NCBI GenBank assembly: GCA_038207265.1
Contig: JBBQZZ010000007.1
Coordinates: 124,001 to 188,000, forward strand
Origin: JACMLD01 sp038207265
GTDB lineage: Bacteria > Bacteroidota > Bacteroidia > Chitinophagales > Chitinophagaceae
DNA length: 64,000 bases
Reading direction: 5' to 3'
Shown here one piece after another: positions 1-8,770 of this stretch. How positions within the stretch are numbered: position 1 is the first letter of the stretch; each line of letters opens with the position of its first letter. The translations under genes were made by a program, and so were the position numbers. The notes beneath the pieces are model-generated. The model was not told where the DNA came from and ran no database searches. It was given only the letters and a program-made list of their open reading frames with translations.

Positions 1-60
1 GGAAATAATTCCGAAAATATCAATGCCGCCAATTTTTTCTATATAGTGGATGAATTTCAT
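1..60 (-). CDS. ccoQ: CcoQ-like small subunit of cbb3 oxidase, partial (5' end only)
   Basis: An ATG at 60 on the minus strand opens a frame that runs off the window edge after 20 codons, beginning MKFIHYIEKIGGIDIFGIIS. This resembles the N-terminus of small Bacteroidota CcoQ/FixQ proteins, in which a short amphipathic start leads into one membrane helix. It begins 10 bp after the ccoNO stop codon, the expected place for ccoQ in a ccoNOQP operon. The identification rests mostly on position plus this short sequence. Confidence 0.6.
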   Translation of the reverse strand, partial: MKFIHYIEKIGGIDIFGIIS

Positions 61-70
61 GTGCTTTCTT

Positions 71-2203
71 TTAATATTTTTCTGCCAATGTTTTCTTTGG
101 TTCTGATTTGATGTCTTTACCCACACGTTGCAGGTATGCTATTAATGCAATAATTTCTTTATCTGAAGGCGTCTGAATTTTATCTTTTTTAAGATTGGCC
201 GCAATGGAATCTGCCTGCCGCATTAAATCATTATTGGCAATTTTATCGTAACCTTCAGGATAAGGAACACCCAGGGTTATCATGGCACGAATCTTAGCTG
301 GCGTGGAAGCTGTATCCAGCTTATCATCCAGTAGCCACGTATACTGAGGCATCAGCGAACCAGGAGACATTGACCTTGGATCATACATGTGATTGTAATG
401 CCAGCTATCCGGATATTTACCACCTTCCCGGGCCAAATCCGGACCCGTACGTTTACTACCCCACTGGAAAGGATGGTCATACACAAACTCACCTGCTTTT
501 GAATATTCACCATAACGCGCTACTTCATCACGAAACGGACGAATCATTTGCGAGTGACACAGATAACATCCTTCCCGAATATAGATATCACGCCCCTGCA
601 ATTCAAGTGCACTGTATGGTTTTACACTTGCAATAGTGGGTATGTTGGACTTTACAAGGAAGGTTGGTATTAATTCAACTAAACCGCCAATAGCAACAAC
701 AATTAAACTCAGCACCAGCATGGTTACAGGTTTTCTTTCTAATATGCGGTGCCAGTATTCTTTTTTCTGGCTTACCTCTTTCATTAACGGTGCTGCTTCT
801 GCGGCCTCATTGGGTATGAATACACCAGAAGCAATTGTTTTATACAGGTTGTATACCATAAATAAAGCACCTGTCAGGTATAATGCACCACCTATACTTC
901 TGAGTACATAGAAAGGTTTAATGCTATTGACAGTTTCAAGAAACTGGAATTTTAACTGGCCTTCTGGTGTGAATGCTTTCCACATCAGGCTTTGCTCAAA
1001 TCCAGCCCAGTACATTGGAACCGCATAAATGATAATACCGATGGTTCCTAACCAGAAGTGATTGGTAGCTAATTTTTTTGAGTATAAGTTGGTGCCCCAC
1101 ATTTTTGGCACCATATAATATAGTATGGAAAAAGCCAGGAATCCGTTCCAACCAAGACCACCTATATGCACATGCGCAATAGTCCAGTCAGTAAAATGTG
1201 AAATGGCATTCACACTTTTCAAACTCAGCATTGGTCCTTCAAAAGTTGCCATTCCATAACAAGTGATGGCTACAACCATGAACTTTAACACCGGTTCTTC
1301 CCTCACTTTATCCCATGCGCCACGCAATGTGAACAACCCGTTCAGCATTCCACCCCAACTGGGTGCTATGAGCATTACAGAGAAAACGACTCCAAGTGAT
1401 TGTGCCCAATCTGGTAAAGCTGTATATAACAGATGGTGCGGGCCTGCCCAGATGTATAGAAATATCAGCGCCCAGAAGTGAATAATGGAAAGCCGGTATG
1501 AATAAACCGGACGGTTAGCCGCTTTTGGAAGAAAGTAATACATTAAACCAAGTACTGGGGTTGTGAGGAAAAATGCGACCGCATTGTGACCGTACCACCA
1601 TTGTACCAATGCATCCTGTACACCAGCATACCAACTGTAACTTTTCATAAAAGAAACAGGAATCTCAATGGAGTTTACAATGTGCAACAGTGCAACGGTA
1701 ACCCAGGTGGCGATATAAAACCAGATAGCAACGTAAAGGTGCTTTTCTCTCCTTTTAATAATGGTTCCAAACATGTTGATACCAAATACCACCCAGATAA
1801 GGGTAATGGCGATATCAATGGGCCATTCCAATTCCGCATACTCTTTACCGGTAGTCTTTCCCATCAGCAGTGACACAGCGGCGGCAGCAATAATAGCTTG
1901 CCAGCCCCAGAAATGAATCCAGCTTAGTTTATCGTTGAACATCCTGGCCTTGCACAAACGTTGCAATGAATAATAGATACCAGCAAACGTAGCATTACCT
2001 ACAAAAGCAAAAATGATAGCATTGGTGTGTAATGGTCTAACCCGGCCAAAACTGGTTGGAGCAAGGTTCATAGTAGCAGCGGGCCAGTATATCTGTACGG
2101 CTGCATATAAACCTGCAAGCATTCCTACAACGCCAAAAAGTACCGTGGCATAGCCAAATGCCTTTACAATTTTGTTGTCATAATAAAATTTGTCTAATTG
2201 CAT
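71..2203 (-). CDS. ccoN: cbb3-type cytochrome c oxidase, fused subunits I and II (CcoN-CcoO)
   Basis: A 710-residue fusion of the catalytic subunit CcoN (about residues 1-480) and the monohaem cytochrome subunit CcoO (about 490-710). The CcoN part is rich in membrane helices and carries the histidine clusters expected for low-spin haem and the haem-copper centre (for example WWYGHNAVAF, GPHHLLYT, HVHIGGLGWNG). The CcoO part has a signal-anchor-like helix, a haem c motif CYLCH at 546-550 and a likely methionine ligand in LMPQYTW. cbb3 oxidases reduce O2 with high affinity under microaerobic conditions. The N-O fusion is common in Bacteroidota, whereas Proteobacteria have separate genes. It lies 12 bp downstream of ccoS and is probably co-transcribed with it from the box-associated promoter at 2409-2473. 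Confidence 0.95.
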   Translation of the reverse strand: MQLDKFYYDNKIVKAFGYATVLFGVVGMLAGLYAAVQIYWPAATMNLAPTSFGRVRPLHTNAIIFAFVGNATFAGIYYSLQRLCKARMFNDKLSWIHFWGWQAIIAAAAVSLLMGKTTGKEYAELEWPIDIAITLIWVVFGINMFGTIIKRREKHLYVAIWFYIATWVTVALLHIVNSIEIPVSFMKSYSWYAGVQDALVQWWYGHNAVAFFLTTPVLGLMYYFLPKAANRPVYSYRLSIIHFWALIFLYIWAGPHHLLYTALPDWAQSLGVVFSVMLIAPSWGGMLNGLFTLRGAWDKVREEPVLKFMVVAITCYGMATFEGPMLSLKSVNAISHFTDWTIAHVHIGGLGWNGFLAFSILYYMVPKMWGTNLYSKKLATNHFWLGTIGIIIYAVPMYWAGFEQSLMWKAFTPEGQLKFQFLETVNSIKPFYVLRSIGGALYLTGALFMVYNLYKTIASGVFIPNEAAEAAPLMKEVSQKKEYWHRILERKPVTMLVLSLIVVAIGGLVELIPTFLVKSNIPTIASVKPYSALELQGRDIYIREGCYLCHSQMIRPFRDEVARYGEYSKAGEFVYDHPFQWGSKRTGPDLAREGGKYPDSWHYNHMYDPRSMSPGSLMPQYTWLLDDKLDTASTPAKIRAMITLGVPYPEGYDKIANNDLMRQADSIAANLKKDKIQTPSDKEIIALIAYLQRVGKDIKSEPKKTLAEKY

Positions 2204-2215
2204 ACACTGAAATGT

Positions 2216-2389
2216 TTAAAGGAGGTTTTGTGTTTTGGTATCAGTACCTGGTTTATCGTCAAATAATATCCTGGATGCCGGTGAGGAATCATCTTCAAAC
2301 TGTCCCGATTTTACGCTCCAGAGGAATGCGCAGAGAAAAAGAGCGGCTACACTAACACTTGCTATAAGCAGGACAACTATTACGCTCAT
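2216..2389 (-). CDS. ccoS: cbb3 oxidase maturation protein CcoS (57 aa)
   Basis: A short frame starting with ATG at 2389 encodes 57 residues: an N-terminal membrane helix (MSVIVVLLIASVSVAALFLC), then FLWSVKSGQFEDDSSPASRI and a polar tail. The helix followed by a W-x-x-K-S-G-Q-F/Y-D-D-x-x-x-P-A pattern is the hallmark of CcoS/FixS, needed for cofactor insertion into cbb3 oxidase. It sits between ccoI and ccoNO on the same strand, as in fixGHIS/ccoGHIS clusters. The gene is short and easily missed. Confidence 0.88.
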   Translation of the reverse strand: MSVIVVLLIASVSVAALFLCAFLWSVKSGQFEDDSSPASRILFDDKPGTDTKTQNLL

Positions 2390-2408
2390 GCGAATTTTTT
2401 ATAGGCCG

Positions 2409-2473
2409 TAAAAGTATCTCTGCAGTGAAAAAGAGGAGATAATAAAGATCATGCCTGTGGCTGATTTTTATCA
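2409..2473 (-). promoter_or_regulatory. TGAT-N4-ATCA box plus -7 element upstream of ccoS-ccoNO
   Basis: TGATTTTTATCA occupies 2462-2473. On the minus strand it is followed 46 nt later by TACTTTTA (2416-2409), close to the Bacteroidota -7 consensus TAnnTTTG. The predicted transcription start is about 2403, giving a short leader before the ccoS ATG at 2389. The same box and spacing recur at other promoters in this window. A cbb3 operon is a classic FNR/FixK target. Confidence 0.7.
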
Positions 2474-2502
2474 CGTTGTCTAAATGAGATCAGGAGTGTT
2501 TC

Positions 2503-4896
2503 TCACAGTTTAAGACGACGTGCAAGCCAGTTGCTGCTGCCGAAAGTGATCAGAAAAATGCAAAGTGAACTGCTGGGCATTAATATCGCCGCAATCATGG
2601 GCGAAAGGGTACCCTGAACCGCAAATGAAAGACCTACTATATTATAACCAATCGACAATATAAAACTGGCCATTACAATTTTCTGGTTCGCGCGGCAAAG
2701 ACGGATAAACTTATTTAACTTAGAAAGTTGCAGTGCATCAATAATGGCGTCACTTGCGGGGGTGAAATTGTTGCTTTGTTCTGAGATAGCAATACCCGCA
2801 TCACTTTGTTTCAATGCACCTGCATCGTTCAATCCGTCTCCAATCATTATTACTTTTTCTCCGCTATGTTGTAACTGTTTAATGTATTCAAGTTTGTCTT
2901 CCGGTTTCTGATGAAAAAGCAAAGTCGCTTTTTCACCCAGTAACAGGCGAAGGTTTTTCTTCTCGGCTGCATTATCGCCCGATAAAACAGAAAGCCTGTA
3001 ATCCTTTTTCAATTCCTTTATCAACGAAGAAAGAGCACTCCTATAGTGATTGCTGAAACTAAACCAACCTTGCATATTATTTTCGAAACTTACAAACACC
3101 ACGCTTCCCGGGCTATCGTTGTCTGTTCCCGTCACAAAACGGCAGGACCCTAATTTTAGCAGTTCTTTGTCCACAAATCCCTCAATTCCTTCACCCATTG
3201 TTTCTTTAAATCCGGCTACCACCGCGTTACCAGTTCCAGGAAATTGTTTTGCCAGCAGCTTGCTGAATGGGTGATTCGAACAGGCAGCCAACGCAGCTAT
3301 TCTTTGTTGCTGATTATTGGTCAATGTCTTTCCCTCATATACAATTTCCTGTTGCAATGAAGAAGTTAGTGTTCCTGTTTTGTCAAAAACAATATGGGTT
3401 GCAGCCGCAATGGCTTCAATAGTTTGGGCACTGCGCAGGTAAAAATGATTGCGTGAAAGAATGCTGAGCAAGTTGCCGTTGGTAAAAGTATTTGACAATA
3501 AAAGTGCGCAGGGACAAGCGATGATGAAAATTGAAGTAACTGCCGACCATATCCTGGTGATATCATGCATTCCCCAGTAAACCGCGGTTCCCAACGCAAT
3601 AGCAAAGACGATATAAGTAAAATAACGGCTCAGTAAATGCACAAATGACAGTTGTTTGTCTCCCGTTTTTTTTAGTTCGTCGCGGCCCCACAAAGCAGTG
3701 AGATAACTTTGCGCAACTTCTTTTACTACCAATATTTCAATATTACTGCCAATGTGTTTTCCTCCTGCATATACCAGTTCACCCATTTCTTTAACAACGG
3801 GCATTGATTCACCGGTAACAAAACTGTAATCAATAAACGCTTTTCCCCTTGTCAGAATTCCATCGGCTGGTATCAGTTCTTCGCTATGTATGACAAGTGT
3901 ATCACCCAATTTTATGTCGGGCAGCTTTGTTGGCACTTCTCTCTCTTGTTTTAAAACAGACACTGCAACAGGAAAGTAGGATGTATAATCCCGATCAAAT
4001 GAAAGCTGGCGATACGTTTTGTCCTGCAGAATTCGTCCGGCCAGCATAAAAAAAACTATCCCTGTCATGGAATCAAAATAACCTCCACCAGTACCCGAAA
4101 ATACTTCCCAGGCACTGCGTATAAATGTTATGATGATGGCCAGCGCAATGGGTGCGTCAATGTTCAGAAAACGGTGTCGCAGGCTTTTCCAGGAAGATTG
4201 ATAAAAAGGCAGGGCAGAATAAAGAAACACGGGAATGGCGAGGGCAAAATTCATCCAGCGAAAAACAGATCTCAATGTCGCTTCGCTGGCATCAATTCCC
4301 AGGTATTCGGGAAAGCTCATCAGCATGATATTTCCAAAACAAAACCCGGCAACCCCCAATTGATAAATCAAACTTTTATCGATCGACGGACGTTTGCCTT
4401 TCAAATCCCTGAGACTGATATAGGGTTCATATCCGATCCGGGTCAATAATTCAACAACTTTTCGGAGGTTTGTTTCTCTGGATAAAAATAGTATGTCTGC
4501 TTCCTTCCTGGTAAAATTAACTTTGCTCGAAATAACACCCTCGTCAAGCCGGTGCAGGTTTTCCAGTAAATACAAACAGGAACTGCAATGAATCTGGGGC
4601 ATGTAAAAACTCACACGTACCTGTTTATCGTCTTTAAAACTAATAAGACTGGATTGTATAGCCGGGTCATCCAGAAAGGCAAATTTATCTTGCCGCACTT
4701 TCACTCTTTGCGTGATACCCGGGTTTTCATTGAGATCATAATATTCGCATAAGGCATGCTGGTTTAACACCTGGTATACCATTTTGCATCCTTCACAGCA
4801 AAATGGCTTATTATCCAAACGAATGGAGGAATTTGCACAGGCTTCCCCGCAATGATAGCAATGTAATTTTTTATCTTCTTTTGTACGAGCCTGCAT
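2503..4896 (-). CDS. ccoI: Copper-translocating P-type ATPase of the CcoI/FixI type
   Basis: About 797 residues. The N-terminus has a cysteine-rich metal-binding segment (CYHCGEAC, CCEGC) typical of CcoI, then a heavy-metal-associated domain with IHCSSC. The P-type core shows TGES, the copper-site CPC in IIACPCALLLS, the phosphorylation site DKTGTLT, an SNHP variant of the SEHP motif and GDGLNDAGAL. CcoI exports copper for cbb3 oxidase assembly. An in-frame ATG at 4953 would add 19 residues, but it overlaps the regulatory box at 4944-4955 and precedes no conserved sequence, so the ATG at 4896 (MQARTKEDKK) is preferred. It lies upstream of ccoS on the same strand. Confidence 0.9.
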   Translation of the reverse strand: MQARTKEDKKLHCYHCGEACANSSIRLDNKPFCCEGCKMVYQVLNQHALCEYYDLNENPGITQRVKVRQDKFAFLDDPAIQSSLISFKDDKQVRVSFYMPQIHCSSCLYLLENLHRLDEGVISSKVNFTRKEADILFLSRETNLRKVVELLTRIGYEPYISLRDLKGKRPSIDKSLIYQLGVAGFCFGNIMLMSFPEYLGIDASEATLRSVFRWMNFALAIPVFLYSALPFYQSSWKSLRHRFLNIDAPIALAIIITFIRSAWEVFSGTGGGYFDSMTGIVFFMLAGRILQDKTYRQLSFDRDYTSYFPVAVSVLKQEREVPTKLPDIKLGDTLVIHSEELIPADGILTRGKAFIDYSFVTGESMPVVKEMGELVYAGGKHIGSNIEILVVKEVAQSYLTALWGRDELKKTGDKQLSFVHLLSRYFTYIVFAIALGTAVYWGMHDITRIWSAVTSIFIIACPCALLLSNTFTNGNLLSILSRNHFYLRSAQTIEAIAAATHIVFDKTGTLTSSLQQEIVYEGKTLTNNQQQRIAALAACSNHPFSKLLAKQFPGTGNAVVAGFKETMGEGIEGFVDKELLKLGSCRFVTGTDNDSPGSVVFVSFENNMQGWFSFSNHYRSALSSLIKELKKDYRLSVLSGDNAAEKKNLRLLLGEKATLLFHQKPEDKLEYIKQLQHSGEKVIMIGDGLNDAGALKQSDAGIAISEQSNNFTPASDAIIDALQLSKLNKFIRLCRANQKIVMASFILSIGYNIVGLSFAVQGTLSPMIAAILMPSSSLCIFLITFGSSNWLARRLKL

Positions 4897-4943
4897 GATT
4901 CCGTATAAAAAGCGAAAATAAAAGAGCCCGCAAAGGACTTCCC

Positions 4944-5008
4944 TGATCAACATCAGTAATCAATATGACTTTGCTCAGGCATCACATTACATATTTTTTT
5001 AAAATTTG
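4944..5008 (+). promoter_or_regulatory. TGAT-N4-ATCA box plus -7 element upstream of ric/scdA
   Basis: TGATCAACATCA lies at 4944-4955. AAAATTTG (5001-5008, one mismatch to TAnnTTTG) begins exactly 46 nt after the box end, the spacing seen at the ccoS, ytxH and hsp20 promoters. The predicted start is near 5014, about 40 nt before the ric ATG. No -7 element is visible at this distance toward ccoI, so activation is predicted mainly toward ric. Confidence 0.65.
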
Positions 5009-5054
5009 TTTTAAATAGAAGCATACCTGCATTTTATCACCGGAATAGTTGACT

Positions 5055-5801
5055 ATGTTTTTGAAAACCTTAGAGATTAATCCTGCTACAACCGTGTCGG
5101 AGATAGTGGCAATGAATCACCGCACTGCAGAGGTATTCCGCAAGTACGATATAGAATATTGTTGTGGTGGTAAATGGCCGCTGGAAACCATCTGCATGAT
5201 AAAGGGTCTTCAATTCGATGACCTAAAAAAGGAACTAGAAAACGCCAGTCGCACAACACAGTTGCCTCCTAACCTCGACTATCACTCATGGGACATCGAT
5301 TTTCTTACCAACTATATCATACATGTACACCATCATCATCTTATAAAATCAATGACTGATACGGAAAATATTTTACAACATTTTACTGTGGAGCATGAGA
5401 AGAAATATCCTTTTATGATGGAGGTGCAACTGCTTTTCAGAAAATTAAAAAAGGAATTGATTCCTCATTTGCAATATGAAGAGGAAATAATTTTTCCCTA
5501 TATCCGCCAGGTTTCTCATGCATTCGAAAACAATGACAGTTACGCTAAATTACTGGTTAAGACCCTGCGGAAACCATTGGATAAAATGATGCACAACGAA
5601 CACGAAATACTCACGGATCCAATCTTAAAAATCAGGAACCTTACAAATAGTTACCAACCTCCGGAGAAAGCCTGTACCAGTCACAAAGTAGTGATGGGAA
5701 GGCTTAAAGAAAATGACAATGATCTGATGCAACACGTTTACCTTGAAAATGATGTACTTTTTCCAAGGGCACTCCAGATAGAAAAGGAATTACTCAAATA
5801 A
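5055..5801 (+). CDS. scdA: Iron-sulfur cluster repair di-iron protein (Ric/ScdA/YtfE family)
   Basis: 248 residues. The N-terminal ScdA_N/DUF542 domain (about 1-60) contains the paired cysteines of YDIEYCCGG. A hemerythrin-like four-helix bundle follows, with probable iron ligands in HVHHHH, HLQYEEEIIFP, HNEHE and HVYLENDVLFP. Family members repair Fe-S clusters damaged by nitric oxide or oxidants and are often FNR/NsrR-regulated. The ATG at 5055 is chosen over a TTG two codons upstream. It is divergent from ccoI and sits behind a clear box/-7 promoter, which ties it to the low-oxygen regulon. Confidence 0.9.
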   Translation: MFLKTLEINPATTVSEIVAMNHRTAEVFRKYDIEYCCGGKWPLETICMIKGLQFDDLKKELENASRTTQLPPNLDYHSWDIDFLTNYIIHVHHHHLIKSMTDTENILQHFTVEHEKKYPFMMEVQLLFRKLKKELIPHLQYEEEIIFPYIRQVSHAFENNDSYAKLLVKTLRKPLDKMMHNEHEILTDPILKIRNLTNSYQPPEKACTSHKVVMGRLKENDNDLMQHVYLENDVLFPRALQIEKELLK

Positions 5802-5920
5802 TCATCACGGATTACCACAATTTTTATTCCTGTCACAACATCCTGGCAACGCGAACAATCCAGCTGAACTACCATGTTCAAATTAAAATTTTGTTTAATT
5901 TCTAAAAAGAATATAAGGAT

Positions 5921-5928
5921 TATATTTG
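5921..5928 (+). promoter_or_regulatory. Possible -7 promoter element for the histidine kinase
   Basis: TATATTTG matches the Bacteroidota -7 consensus TAnnTTTG, 45 bp before the kinase ATG. There is no TGAT-N4-ATCA box at the 46-nt position, which suggests that the sensor operon is not itself under this box. No convincing -33 element was seen. Confidence 0.35.
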
Positions 5929-5973
5929 ACCAACGGAATTTTACAGATTCGTTCATAAAATAGACATCACTGT

Positions 5974-7221
5974 ATGCAGGGACTGGTAGGTTTTGAACAT
6001 CTGACTTCTTTATTTGAAAATGCTACGGAAGGTATTATTCTTACCAATAGCTTGGGTAAAATTGTTCTGGTAAATCCGGCTGCAGAAAAAATGTTTCAAT
6101 ATGGAAGTGGTGAAATAATTGGTCAACCCATTGAAATATTGATTCCTGAACAATTTAAACCTCATCATCATAATCTGAGAGCCGGCTTTTACCAACACCC
6201 TTCCAACCGGGCCATGGGACATAACCGTGACTTGTATGGGAGGCGAAAAGATGGAACGGGTCTTCCTGTTGAGGTAAGCCTTAGTCACTATAAAAAGGAT
6301 GAAGAGCTTTTTGTAATTGCATTTATTGTAGATATTACACAAAGAAAGGAGATTGAAAACAATATGAAGCGCCAGCAGTTTGAGCTGGAACGAATCAGTA
6401 ATGAAATAAGGAAACTGAATGCGGAACTGGAAGTGAAAGTGGAAGAACGTACCATGATTTTAAAAGAAGCATTGCAAAAACTGGAACAGTCCCAGTCCGA
6501 ACTAAGTGGTGCGTTGGATAAAGAAAGGCAACTCAATGAAATTAAGAGTCGCTTTGTAGCCATGGCTTCACATGAATTCCGTACTCCATTGAGTACAGTG
6601 CTTTCTTCGGCTTCCCTGTTGTCTAAATACACACAGTCCGGTGAGCAGGAAAAACGCGACAGGCATATTACCAAAATAAAAAGCTCTGTAAAGAACCTGA
6701 ATGATATTCTGGAGGATTTTCTTTCGCTGGGTAAATTGGATGAAGGAAAAGTTACCGGTCATATTACTGAATTGGATCTGCAGGATTGCCTGACCGATAC
6801 AATAGAAGAGATGAAACCGTTCCTGAAAAAAGGCCAGCAGGTAAAATTTGAATACGAAGGCAATTCTAGTATTTATTCGGATAAAAAGTTGCTGAGAAAT
6901 ATTATTATTAATCTTATCAGCAATGCCATTAAATTTTCGAATGAAGGCAACAGCGTTTATATTAGTTCTGCTGTTAACAATTCAAATGCAGTAATTTCGG
7001 TAACAGACGAAGGCATTGGAATTGGTGAAGAAGATCAGCTTCACCTTTTTGACAGTTTTTTCAGGGGCGCTAATGCAACAAATATCCAGGGTACAGGGTT
7101 AGGTCTTCATATCGTTCAGCGGTATGCGTTATTGTTGGGAGGTGCCGTAGAATTGAAAAGTCGGCTTAATGAAGGAACCACCGTTATTATAACAATTCCA
7201 TCCAATCAATTAAGTGTATGA
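5974..7221 (+). CDS. PAS-domain sensor histidine kinase
   Basis: 415 residues, no membrane segments, so cytoplasmic. An N-terminal PAS domain (about 8-125) leads into a coiled-coil linker (125-185), then HisKA with phosphoacceptor His200 in ASHEFRTPL, and HATPase_c with N box NLISNAIKFS, G1 DEGIGIG and G2 GTGLGLHIV. The PAS domain aligns without gaps, from memory, to the FixL haem-PAS: His65 falls on the haem-ligating His200 of B. japonicum FixL and Arg85 on Arg220. Non-haem PAS domains of this subfamily can also have these residues, so haem binding is not shown. The stop overlaps the start of the next gene by 4 nt, indicating a kinase-regulator operon. Confidence 0.92.
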   Translation: MQGLVGFEHLTSLFENATEGIILTNSLGKIVLVNPAAEKMFQYGSGEIIGQPIEILIPEQFKPHHHNLRAGFYQHPSNRAMGHNRDLYGRRKDGTGLPVEVSLSHYKKDEELFVIAFIVDITQRKEIENNMKRQQFELERISNEIRKLNAELEVKVEERTMILKEALQKLEQSQSELSGALDKERQLNEIKSRFVAMASHEFRTPLSTVLSSASLLSKYTQSGEQEKRDRHITKIKSSVKNLNDILEDFLSLGKLDEGKVTGHITELDLQDCLTDTIEEMKPFLKKGQQVKFEYEGNSSIYSDKKLLRNIIINLISNAIKFSNEGNSVYISSAVNNSNAVISVTDEGIGIGEEDQLHLFDSFFRGANATNIQGTGLGLHIVQRYALLLGGAVELKSRLNEGTTVIITIPSNQLSV

Positions 7222-8273
7222 AATCTATTTTAATTATTGAAGACAATACAGATATCAGGGAAAACACAGAAGAGATACTCAACCTGGCAGGATATAAAAC
7301 ATTCAGCGCTGAAAATGGCAAACGGGGTGTTGAACTGGCCATCAAAGAAAGACCTGACCTGGTAGTATGCGATATTATGATGCCGGAGCTGGACGGCTAT
7401 GGTGTGTTGCACCTGCTCAGAAAAAATATAGAAACACAAAATACACCCTTCATTTTTTTAACAGCGAAGGTTGAAAGAACCGATTTCAGAAAAGGTATGG
7501 AAATGGGTGCCGACGATTATATTACCAAACCTTTTGAAGACATTGAATTGCTGAATGCAATAGAAATCAGGTTGAAAAAATCAGAAGTGCTGGATAAGAG
7601 ATATTCCCTGTCTCAACAGGGGATCAGTGATTTTTTGAAAGATGTAAAAGGTGCAGGACTTATAAAAGAGCTTTCTGAACAATACAGCATTGAAAGCTAT
7701 AATAAAAAGCAGAGCCTTTACCTGGAGGGAAGACGTCCCAAGTTTTTATACTACCTGGTGAAAGGAAAAGTAAAAGGTTATAAAACACATGAAGATGGTA
7801 AGGAATACATTACGGATATTTTCAGTGAAGGTGATTTCATGGGTTATACATCACTGATTGAAAACAGCAACTATATAGAAAATGCCGTTGTACTGGAAGA
7901 AGCCGATATATTGCAGATACCCCGCGAAGATTTTTTACAAATGATATATGGTGATATCAGTGTTGCCAACAGGTTTATCCGTATCATTACTCAAAACGTT
8001 AAAGAAAAAGAAGAACGGTTGATCAGCCTCGCTTATAGCTCTCTCCGGAAACGGGTTGCAAAATCATTGCTGGATATTCACCGCAAATTCAATGCGGATG
8101 GCAAAAGCAACTCCATAGAAATTTCGAGAGATGATATTGCCCACTATGTTGGCACCGCAACGGAATCGTTGATACGCACCCTTAGCGATTTTAAAGCTGA
8201 AAAATTAATTGAAATCAAAGAAGGTAAAATTAAGATCAGTAACCTGGATAAATTAACCAACCTGCTTTATTAG
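7218..8273 (+). CDS. Response regulator: receiver domain fused to CRP/FNR-type transcription factor (copy 1)
   Basis: 351 residues. The receiver (1-120) has acidic pair Glu8-Asp9, phosphoacceptor Asp52 (CDIMMP), the Thr of FLTAK and the Lys of TKP. A cyclic-nucleotide-binding-like beta-roll (about 145-255) and a C-terminal Crp-type winged helix (about 265-345) follow. The recognition helix reads GTATESLIRTLSDFK: Glu316 and Arg320 match the residues of FNR/CRP that read the GA of TGA half-sites, while the FNR Ser212 position is Ile. There is no cysteine cluster for an Fe-S centre, so any oxygen signal must come by phosphorylation. It overlaps the kinase gene by 4 nt and is a likely regulator of the TGAT-N4-ATCA boxes. 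Confidence 0.93.
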   Translation: MKSILIIEDNTDIRENTEEILNLAGYKTFSAENGKRGVELAIKERPDLVVCDIMMPELDGYGVLHLLRKNIETQNTPFIFLTAKVERTDFRKGMEMGADDYITKPFEDIELLNAIEIRLKKSEVLDKRYSLSQQGISDFLKDVKGAGLIKELSEQYSIESYNKKQSLYLEGRRPKFLYYLVKGKVKGYKTHEDGKEYITDIFSEGDFMGYTSLIENSNYIENAVVLEEADILQIPREDFLQMIYGDISVANRFIRIITQNVKEKEERLISLAYSSLRKRVAKSLLDIHRKFNADGKSNSIEISRDDIAHYVGTATESLIRTLSDFKAEKLIEIKEGKIKISNLDKLTNLLY

Positions 8274-8692
8274 TCATAATTGATTTCATCATTGGCTGCT
8301 TCATCTATCAGCGGTTTTTTGCTGGAATGTGCCAGCTCCATACCGTGTTCGTTTTGTTTTTGAAGTGTCCAGTTATCCGTGATAGTGGTCTGTAACCAAA
8401 TAGTTCCCGAATGACGAAATACCTGAACATTCAATCCAAACTGCTCCTTTAATTTTTTTTCAAGATCACTTACTTTCATGGCGTCCTGGATCTCACATAA
8501 GCCATCAACAACTTTTGGCTGGCAGTCACCAATCCGTTTATGATGAGGCACAACCTTATTGACCCCAACACCATTTTTATCTTTTGGTTTTGAACGATCC
8601 TGGAAAAACTCCAGTTTTAGGTAAGGGAAAGCCTGGTTGAATTCATCCTGCACTTCAGAAACCAGTCGATTTGGTGCTATTCTCAATAACAT
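8270..8692 (-). CDS. Conserved-looking hypothetical protein, box-controlled
   Basis: 140 residues, soluble, with no signal peptide and no motif I recognise. The protein appears to be alpha/beta, with charged segments such as KVSDLEKKLKEQFGLNVQVFRHSG and a polar C-terminus. Its stop codon overlaps the stop of the convergent receiver-CRP gene by 4 nt. It has one of the best box promoters in the window (perfect box 8759-8770 and perfect TAAGTTTG), so it is probably strongly induced with the regulon. Function unknown. Confidence 0.8.
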   Translation of the reverse strand: MLLRIAPNRLVSEVQDEFNQAFPYLKLEFFQDRSKPKDKNGVGVNKVVPHHKRIGDCQPKVVDGLCEIQDAMKVSDLEKKLKEQFGLNVQVFRHSGTIWLQTTITDNWTLQKQNEHGMELAHSSKKPLIDEAANDEINYD

Positions 8693-8705
8693 TTCTTTTT
8701 TGCTA

Positions 8706-8770
8706 CAAACTTAATTTGAATGATGCCTGCATTATATGAGCATAGTCCGGAATGCAAGTGATTTTTATCA
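8706..8770 (-). promoter_or_regulatory. TGAT-N4-ATCA box plus -7 element upstream of the 8270-8692 gene
   Basis: TGATTTTTATCA at 8759-8770, itself within the longer GTGATTTTTATCAC. On the minus strand TAAGTTTG (8713-8706), a perfect -7 element, starts 46 nt after the box. The predicted start is near 8700, leaving a leader of about 7 nt. The box also lies upstream of the divergent Usp gene, but no -7 element is visible at the matching distance on the plus strand. Confidence 0.72.

Noticed and set aside
370..911. Plus-strand frames of about 90 residues opposite ccoNO
   Set aside because: Antisense shadows of a highly conserved gene.
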